Source: Muscardinus avellanarius
Taxonomy: Eukaryota; Chordata; Mammalia; Rodentia; Gliridae
Direction: 5' to 3'
DNA length: 64,000 nt
Assembly: GCA_963383645.1 (NCBI GenBank)
Contig: OY726560.1
Coordinates: 62,742,058-62,806,057 of the forward strand
The position numbers were made by a program, and so were the translations under genes. Positions 48,501 through 58,500 of this stretch are shown in pieces; the stretch's first letter is position 1, and each line of letters starts with the position of its first letter. The notes beneath the pieces are model-generated. The model saw only the letters and a program-made list of their open reading frames with translations. It was not told the origin of the DNA and did not search any database.

Positions 48501-50977
48501 TCTGATGAAAGGTATTATTGTCATCACAATTAGGCCTATATAAATGAGTTTGAGTTTTTTTCTTGTCACATCCTAGGGAACTTTTTAGAAGACCTAGCAT
48601 CTTCACCCCAATCTTCAACCCATCAAATCAAAACTTCAGGGCTAAAGACCTTGAATATGGACTCATAAATTGGTTCTATGTTCATCAATACTCTAAAGGG
48701 CTTAAACAACTGAGATGTCTAATGTAACCTGTTTGAGAAATGTGTACATAAATTTCAAAAATGTAAAATCTTAAGAATAAAATTTCTTAAACTAAAGCAT
48801 ATACTGAATCTGCCACTAACTCAGGATATATCCACAGAAGTAGAACAAATGAGTAATTTGTCAGTCTATTTTGCTTTAATTAGGTCAGGTCAATTCCAGG
48901 CACCGTCAGAAAAATACACACATTATAACCCAACTGAAGGACACCAGGGAAGGACATCTGTGGCCCAGAGCCACACGGTTTGCCTTGATTTTCCATTTTC
49001 ATAATGATATTTCTTATAATTACCAAAATTTTCAGAAATCAAATATTTTTTCTGCAATCTTTTGTGATAGCCTGTATTGGCAACACACTGGATGGAAGAA
49101 ATGTAGCTATTCAACAGAAATAGCTGAGAAAGGGATGAGTGCCTGGGAGTTGACAGTCAATGATATAAAGATTTTCTTTCCTTTTAGTAGCTATTCAAAC
49201 ACTTGCAGCACTAGCATACCACATGGTTTTCAAAGGTAGAAATCCTAAAGGAGGAAAGACTTGACTCCACATGAAGACATTCTTTCCAATGTTCAGTGAT
49301 ATCCTCAGATGAAGTACATGCAGGGAAAGTCTCCATTCAAGGGGCTCATGAACAGGAGGGATGAGCACATTCAGGGAAGAGAGCACTATACTGCTGCTTA
49401 AAGCAGAAGCTTGTTGTGAGATGTATCTGCATTCTCTCCACTTTGGTTATCTTGCTGTATGACTTTGGAAAATTCACACTCTTCAAGCTTCAAGCTCCCT
49501 ATCTCCAAATGAGGAATATAGTCCCCATATCTCTAGACCATGGTGAGGATTAGATGAGATGGTGATGTGCATTTAGCACAGGTCTCATAGGGCCAGGGTG
49601 TATTGAATAGCAGCTGCTATTATTGCTGAGGACTGGAAAATAGCGTGGTGCCAATGAACTGGAAAGTCACCTGAAGTGGGAAGCAGTGCATGCTGCACTT
49701 CTGGTCATTTTATTAAGGACTAGTTTCCACTGTAGTATCAAACAGATAAAGTGGAAACAGAGAAGCCCTGAAGCAAATAGAAAAATCAGAAACAGGATTA
49801 TGTAGAAATGATAAGAAGTTTGCTTAGAAGGAACATAACACAAGACAGTGAAAGACAATGTTAGAGAACTTTTGAAAGTTTTAAACAATTTTCCTCCTTA
49901 AATCGCTCTGACAGACACTCTTTGACAAATGTTTTTTATCTCTAAGTTTTTGTTTGTTTGTTTGTTTGTTTTTAGTGGTACTGGGGATGGAACCCTTCTA
50001 CCTGCGGGCTACACTCCCAGACCTATTTTTATATATTTATTTAAATTTGGAAACAGGGTCTCTTAAGCCAGTGAGGTTGGCTTTGAACCTGTATGATCCT
50101 CCTGTCTCTGCTTCCCAAGCACGGAGATAACAAGTGTGCTCCACCACGCCCAGCTATCTCTAAGTTTTAAGACCATTTGTCAATGGATTTTTAGCAGTGA
50201 TCTTCTTTTCCAGGGAAATATAATACCCAACAGCTAGCAGTTAATACGGGAGCTATAAGCCAGGAAGGTATTTTCACATGTGGTTATTTACTTATTTACC
50301 AACTTAGTTTTACAGAAGTCCAAAAAAAGGCTTCTTGTTAAGCTGTAATACACGTGAAAACTCCATATCTTCCGTTGCCCACTTGGAAGAATTCAAATGC
50401 CTTTCCGCCTACCTGCAGCCTGCTGAGAAAACATGATCTCCCTGGAATGCAGAGACAGAATTGGTAGACTGTTCATATTTAAATAACTTATGAAATGTGA
50501 ATTTGTTGCACTGTTTTAGTAGAAAAACAGGGTATTCGAAAGTAACAATTTTTTACTGTTTTGCTTTGCAGTATGAGGTATAAAATTTTTAAGAGATTTC
50601 AGGATAATTTTAGTCTAGAACACAATTTGTTGGGAATTCTTTCCGATTTGTGTCAAAAAGAAATGTGTAATGCCAGAATTTTGATGCTGTGAATCAAAAA
50701 CACAGACTGGAAGCCTTCAAATCCTATCCTTTGAAATCCCAGTCTAACATATAGTTAGAACTCGGCTTGGTGGTGCACACTTGTAATCACAGTACTTGGG
50801 AGGCAGAGAAAGGAGGATTGCAGGTTTGTGGCCAGCCTCAGCTACTTAGTGGGTCCTCCACAACTTAGTGAGATTATGTTTCAAGATAAAAGAATAAAAA
50901 ATAGGGTTGAGGATGTAGCTTGGAGGTAGAGTACCCCTGGGTTTAACTCCCATTACTGAAAAAAAACCCCACAAAAT

Positions 50978-51023
<46 letters not shown>

Positions 51024-52486
51024 TGTGTGTGTGTGTGTTACTGGGGACTGGACCTAGGGACATTTTACCTCTGAGCTACATCCTCAGCCCTTTTTGATTT
51101 TTGTTTTGAAACAGGGTCTTGCTAGGTTCCAAAGAGTGTCATTACACTACTGAGGCTGTCCTCAAACCTGCCATTCTGTTTCAGGCTCCCAAGTACCGAG
51201 TTGACAGGCATGCATTACCTTGTCTAGCCCAAATCCATTTTGGCCTATTTAAGCTATTAGTTTTTATCTTCCCTGTCCCCTTTTCTGCCATTCTTTACAA
51301 ATTCTTATAGACAAACATAGTTCTAGAATTCATAACTACTGAATGGCCATAAACTGTTTATTAAATGTTTTTCCGATATTTTAAACTCACCACACCAGAC
51401 TAGCTAAACTAGTCAATATTTATTTTTCTGGAGTCCTTTGGTTATTTTTCAATACCTTATCTAGAGTGCATCAGGAGGACTAGATAGGCTTAGTGCTACC
51501 TAAACCCCTCAAACAACTTTGAATTTGGAGTAGTTTATATCTCAGCACTTACTTTTAAAAAGTTGCATTTTCTCACAAAGATTCTTGAGTACATTCCCAG
51601 ACATAAAATTATCCATCCATTCTGTGTCCATGACACTCCCCTCTTTCTACTATGCAAAGTGGTCCATGTAGACTAACAAAGCATTTTGCCATCCAAAATT
51701 CTCTGTTAGAAGAATGTTCCTTCCAACATCCAGCTACTTTCTTCAGCTTCTATAGTCATGTACCCTGGAGGATAAACCTGCAGTCACTTAATGATGGCTT
51801 CCTAAAACCTGTTCTTTATTTAGTGTTCTCTAACAGAGAGAAAGCCAACTGTCCTAGTCAAAGACAGACATCCTCCCCATGCTGTTTCATCAAGTGAGTG
51901 AATCACTTACTCCTGTTAATTTGAGCCTCAAATATTTTGCAGCTCTAATTCACTTTGCTGCACCCCTGTTGCATCACACTTAGCTCAAGCTTCAATTATC
52001 TTACATGCAGACTATCATGACAGCTTCTTGATGTTGCAGCCTGTCTTCAAGTCCTCTTTCTCTAGTTCCTCCTCACCCTGTGGCCAGTGTGACTTTTCTG
52101 AAATGCAAATGTGATTCTGCAACTTCCCAGCTAAAACCTTCAGTAATTTCCCTTGACCTTGGAGTAGAATTCAAACAAGTTTCTTAATGTCTGTCCCAAC
52201 TTCACAAACATAACTATGTGTGTATGTATACACACACATATATATATATACACATAAATCCATTAATATATAGTTATGTATGTACATATATGTGTATACA
52301 GATATATGTATATGTATGTATATATGTGTATCACAAACATAACTATGTGTGTATGTATACACATATATACACATATACACATATATCCATGAATATATAT
52401 AGTTATGTATGTACATACATGTGTATACATATATATGTATATGTATGTATATATGTGTATATACATGTATGTGGATGTGTATATAC

Positions 52487-52524
<38 letters not shown>

Positions 52525-55500
52525 TAAATGCAAGACACAAAGAATTTCTATCCATGCCTTTAATGTACCAAATATCTTCTTAGGAATGTCCTTCTATATT
52601 GACTACAATGTTTCTCTTTTCTTAATTTCCTCCTGTATGATATTCACTTATTTCAGATTAATATTTATTTATTTATTTATTTATTTTGAGGTACAAGAAA
52701 TTGAACTCATGGACATTCTACCTCTGAGTTACACCCATAGCCCCTTTAAAAAAATAGTTTTTTAAACAGGGTCTTGCTAGGTTGCTAAGAGTCTTGCTAA
52801 GTTTCTGAGCTGAGGCTGGTCTTGAATCTCCGATCCTCCTGTCTCAGCCTCCCAGGTACTGGGATTTCAGGTATTTGTCACCACATCTGGCTCCAAATTT
52901 AATATTTAGAACAATTCATTCTGGAAGGCCTCACTGATCTACTCCCATCCAAATCCAGGCATGGCCTCCGCATGTGATCTGAAAGCACTGTGTTTATTGT
53001 ACTTTAGTACTCAGCATAGTGCCTCCACACTTACTTGTCTGTCCGCAGACTTCCCACCCAGGAGCATCTCTGCTCTCCACTGGTCCCTCAGCACAGTGGC
53101 AGGCACACGAATACACACTGTGAATAAGTGACTGGGATTGAATGACTCCTGTCCACCAAAGCACCATTAACACTTCTAACGAGAAACGTTAAAACACGTC
53201 ATTCATTTGTCCAACAAATACTGACTGAGTGTTCTCTGTGGGATAAATATGATTTGGTGTTCTATAATACTTAATGGGAGCACAATAAAGTTATTTTTCT
53301 ACATGCTTTTAGGTGATTAAGTAGTATTTGCCAGTACTGAATACTAGGAAATATAGTCACCATCTCTATAGCCCAAATGTGAGTCACAACTTTTCTACCT
53401 GCCTCGTGGTGAAGTTCTGTATCACGTCAAGTCCTTGCTTTACATTTACTTCTTAAAACCTATAGTGAAATTGTGACAAAGTATTCTTGCTTGCAACTGG
53501 CTCAGATGTGGAAAGCTAGACACAAGGAATGAGCCTTCAAAGTTTCTACCTCTTCACTTGTATACAAGTAATCCTAGTCAACATGCACCTTGGAATAAAA
53601 ACCCTCCAATATGTGCCTAGTCTCCATTGGAAGCCAAGACACTTAAAAGGTTCTCCATCCAGGGAAACAGGAATGCAGGGTTCCGAATGTGCTGGAGAGA
53701 AGCCTTCCTGTCAGCAGCCTTTCTCAGTTCACTGCTTCCTGGCAACCTTTCTCAGGAGGCCTTCTAGTGGCAATAAAAGCATTCATTGAGATTTTAGGTT
53801 AGACATGTCAAATTTCCTATGTTTATAACAAGAAAATTGAGTTATCCTTACCAAATCAGAAGAAACATGCCATCTGGAACAAAATATGGCTTCATTAATA
53901 AAAATAAAAAGACAAGGATAGACACAATTCAACTACTGGAGACCAAAAAAAAAAGTAGTTTACATTATCCACATTTTCTTCTGCATGAAGTTGAAATAAA
54001 TGAAATATGTATTTTTCTTTAATCACGAGTCATGACCTATCATACTTCTAAGCAAATAGATTATTGGCTCTTTCTGAGGATGGACAAATCTGTTCTCCAT
54101 TCACTCATTCCAGCCATTCTGTCACTTCACTACCTGCTAACACTTGGTCATCAGCATTTTTCTTCTTTCCAGAAAAGTTTAGAAAACTTTATTTCTTGAC
54201 CTTTATAAATAATATTTGCAGGCACTACACAAATGAAATAAGCCATGTTATCACCAGTATCATTTTGGCTTCTTGGAATTCTATTACATTTTTTTTCCAT
54301 TTTAAGGTGTTTCATTATTCCCTATAACTGTCTTTATGTTGCCCTCGCCTGCCCACTCACCACTTGGACCACTGTGTAAAGACTGCAGTCTCATGCACTA
54401 CAATTCATTGAATTGTTTGTACCTGTCACTACATGTAGGTGTGGCTGTATAGGTCCCTTTGTCCTTTGCCTAAAAACTGATATTTCTTACTCAACAGCAG
54501 TCATAACCTCTTTGGTTCCTTTTTCTCATAAATCCCATCTTGGGCATTTTTGTAAGATGCATCTTTGACTCTTCTCTCAAGTTTCACAATCTTGCTAATT
54601 GCTTTGATGTGAACACTCTTTCCTGAAACTCCTTAAAAAATATGGCTAATACGAATTGTGCTGCTATGAACATAGGTATGCTATATGTTGCTATAGTTCT
54701 CTAGATTCAACCCTTTTGGGAAAATACCCAGGAGTGGTAGAGCTGGATCGTATGGTGGATCTATTCCCACCTTTCTTAGGAATCTCCACACAGATCTCCA
54801 TAGTGGCTGAACTAGTTTGCATTCCCACCAACAGTGTAAAAGAGTTCCTGGTACTTCATGTAATGGAGGGGAAATACCAGCAAAGCTTGAATGGAAAGAT
54901 AGGGGAGGAGGAAGACTGAACTTGATTAATGAGGGTCTACATCCGAATATGTGTAAAATTATGAATATGGCATGGTTACCCTGGACAATCATTGGTGGGA
55001 GGGGGGAAGGGAAAATGGGGCGGAGGGGGGGGAGAGGGCACCAAGTATAGTTTAAATGTATACCATTTATGTTCAATAAAAAATTTAAAAAAATATATGG
55101 CTAAAATGTTCTAGTTGTTCTCTGCAGGTGATTCTGTTCATTGTTTATCCTGTTGGAGCAGCCATACCGCCCCTTCCTGAGCATCCATCTCAAATGCTCC
55201 TCCTCCAAAGAGGAGCCTTTAGTGATTTGCCAGTTGGAGATCATCACTTCTTTTCTATGCCCTTTGTCTCTCCCTGTTTTGTGGCATGGATCTGATGCAG
55301 AAGCACATCTTACTGGATTGTGTGCTTAGTAATTCCTCCTCCCTGTGCTCTGTTTTTACTTCATCATTTGTACTTTTTAAAACAAGGATTTCTGTCTCTG
55401 GATAGTCTCCTCTCATGGAGGGACCTCAAAACATTTTATATGGATTCATTCAATTGACTTGAATTCTGAGAACATCCTACCAATTTTACTCCATGTGTGA

Positions 55501-58500
55501 GTCTTGCAATTTCATTCTTTTGGGGATTATTCTTATTCTAAGAAATGAGTGTGGTTTGTGGTTTAGAGTCATGGTTTAAGCTGCCCTTAGGAAGAATGAA
55601 AAACAGCTGGTGTCCAAGGCACTTTGGAAATTAGTCAATAAACTAATTGGGGGGCAGAAACCAAGAGTAAAGAAGTTTCAGTTGCGTACTTGAGGTTCTT
55701 TCTGTATTATTATTTGTGTGAAAAGATACTGTTTTAGGTAATTAAATATTTTAAATGTGTTTTTTCTAAAATTATTGACAAAACAGCCAAATTAATAGAA
55801 CCATACTATGAATATCAATACCCTCATATTCAAACTGCGTTTTGCTTTTTCTTTATTTGATCAAGTATACACTAACATAGCTTAGTACTTAAGAAATATC
55901 AATTAATTTTAAGGAATTTTAAGGGGATTCATAAAAAATGTATTTATCTCAGATGTGGGGGGTAAAACATTGTGGCAAGAAAACTACTAAAATACTTATA
56001 ATAATATCAAAGTTATTGCTACTTATAAGCATATAGTGATTCATAGGAATTTCAATGAAATCCAACAAATAATGGGTGCTCACTATATTTACAGAAGAAC
56101 CTAAGAAAAAGAAATTCAAATATGAACAAGCATAGATGTAGCCCTCTGAAAGCTCACCATTGTGGAATTAGGAAGAAATTCACTGATGGCTGTAAATCAA
56201 ACGTGATTTTTTCTTTTTTTTTTTTTCTTTTTTGGTGGTACTGGGGTTCCTGGAAGCCCTTCTACCTCTGGGCTACACTCCCAGACCTATTTTATACTTT
56301 TTATTTGGAAACAGGGTCTCTTAAGCCAGTATGGCTGGCTTCAAACCTGCGCAATCCTTTTGTCTCCACCTCCCAAGCGCCGGGATTACAAGCATGTGCC
56401 ACAACGCCCGGCTCAAATGTGATTTTGATTAAAGCAATACTATACTCATGGAAGGCTACAACAATCCAAAAGAAAGAATCAAATGTGGCTGTGAGTATAA
56501 TAAATAGCATTATAGTATCCAGCGTTATGATATCAAACACTGGAAGGGTTTGATTATAAATAAAGGAATAAGCCAGGGGTGGTGGCGCATGCTTGTAATC
56601 CCCGCACTTGGGAGGCAGAGACAGGAGGATCGTGCAGGTTCGAAGCCAGCCTCCACTGGCTTAAGAGACCCTGTTTCCAAATTTAAAAAATAGGTCTGGG
56701 AGTGTAGCCCAGAGGTAGAAAGGCTTCCAGGAACCCCAGTACCCCCCCACACACAAATAATAATAATAATAAATAAAGGAATAAATAAGGGAGGAAATAT
56801 TAGAGGAAGAAACTGGCATCAGGAAAGGCTTAGTAAATTGTAGATGAAAGGGATTGCAACCTGTGTAATTAGCATGAGCCCTGCACCATCTTGTATGCTC
56901 TTGAGTGACAGGACTCCATGAGGAGAAAACAGAATTCACACCTGGTGACTCAGAGCAATATTTGTAAGGTGGTCATAACAAGGAGTGTCCTGAGCTTTTG
57001 AGGTACAAGGTGCAGGTTAAGAACTAAGCTAGCTTGGCAATTTCTCACAACCTGAATCCATGTTGAAAAAATTAGCAGAAATCTAACTGTGTCCAACTGA
57101 AGTCTCAGCCTCAAGAATTAAAATCACAGTCCCTGCTCTGGCCTCCAAGCTACCTATTATATTATACTTCTCATCAAGCTTCCTTTTGAGGGATCCATCA
57201 GCCAACTTACTCAAAGAATCCTTCTAATTTATGTTTCACCACAGCAAGCATATTTTTCTGACTGAACTCATCATTTTCTCCCACTGCTGGGCCTTTGCTC
57301 TCCCCTCTGCTCACCTTGCTGTATCCATTAACCTGGCCGTGCATCACCCACTCCCGGGCCATCTCTGGTGAGCTATTTGCTGACAACTTACATTTTTCTT
57401 CATGACTTTTTTAACCTAACATACTATGACATTTGTTTACTTATTTGGCTTGTTATTTGAGTTCCAACCAGGGAGCAAGAATGCTTATCTCTTACTTATA
57501 ATACATCTCTATTGCTTAGAATAGTGCCGACACATACCAAATGCTCAATAAATATCACATGGATATGTGAGAGGGAACAATACGCTTAGTATTCACAGAG
57601 GTATTTAAAAGCAGTTTTTATTTTGCTTTACAGAACTTACTATTCTGAATGCTCTTTTCATTAGTCACTGGGTTAAGGAAAACATACAGACATCTACTAA
57701 ATTATTAGCATTGTTTCTGGTTCTTACAGAATAAATCATAGTAGGGTCCAATATTTGAGAAGGAAATAATGTAAATAACAAATAGAATAAGAATCCTATA
57801 GGATTTCACCTGGCATTTTAAGGCAGGGGGAAAAGGCTGACATCTCTAGAGATTTCCCTCAATGGAGTACTTGCTAGATCAAATGAGTGAAAAGACGCCT
57901 TTCTCTGAGAACATCTGACTAAGTGAAATCAGCCAGACTCAGAAAATCAAGGATTGCATGGTGCCAGGAGTGGTGGCACACGCTTGTAATCTCCGCCCTT
58001 GGGAGGTGAAGACAGGAGGATGACGCAGGTTCGAAGCCAGCCGTGCTGGCTTAAGAGACCCTGTTTCCAAATAAAAATATAAAATAGGTCTGGGAGTGTA
58101 GCCTGCAGGTAGAAGGGTTACCAGGAACCCCAGTACCACACACACACATGTTCTCCCTCATATATGAAAGCTAGAGAGAAGAATGGAATGAAAAGAGAAC
58201 TCATGAAAATGAGGAGAGAGACGAGTTGAGCAGTGGAAGAGGGTGGGGGCAAAGAGACAAAGGAGAAAATAGGAGAAGAAAAGAAGAAAGCAGAACAAAT
58301 GGTGGTATGCGAATATGTGAATAGATCACTGTGTATTTCGCTGTCATGTGCAATTGCAATGCAAAACAAAGATAAAGAAAAAATACAGTTACATAGAAAA
58401 GAAAAGAATGCCATTCAGTATCCATAACTCCTTGGTTTAGTCATTAACTTCTCTGGGTCTACCTGAGTTCATTTGTAAAATGAAGATTACAATCTTAACC

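Noticed and set aside
52171..52583. 120-codon Tyr/Ile/His-rich frames on both strands
   Set aside because: Direct translation of the TA/TG/CA duplicated simple repeat.
930..58147. tRNA genes suggested by tRNA-like B-box words (ggttcaatcc) in many places
   Set aside because: All lie in the ID-like tails of SINEs and have no cloverleaf; they are tRNA-derived SINE parts, not tRNA genes.
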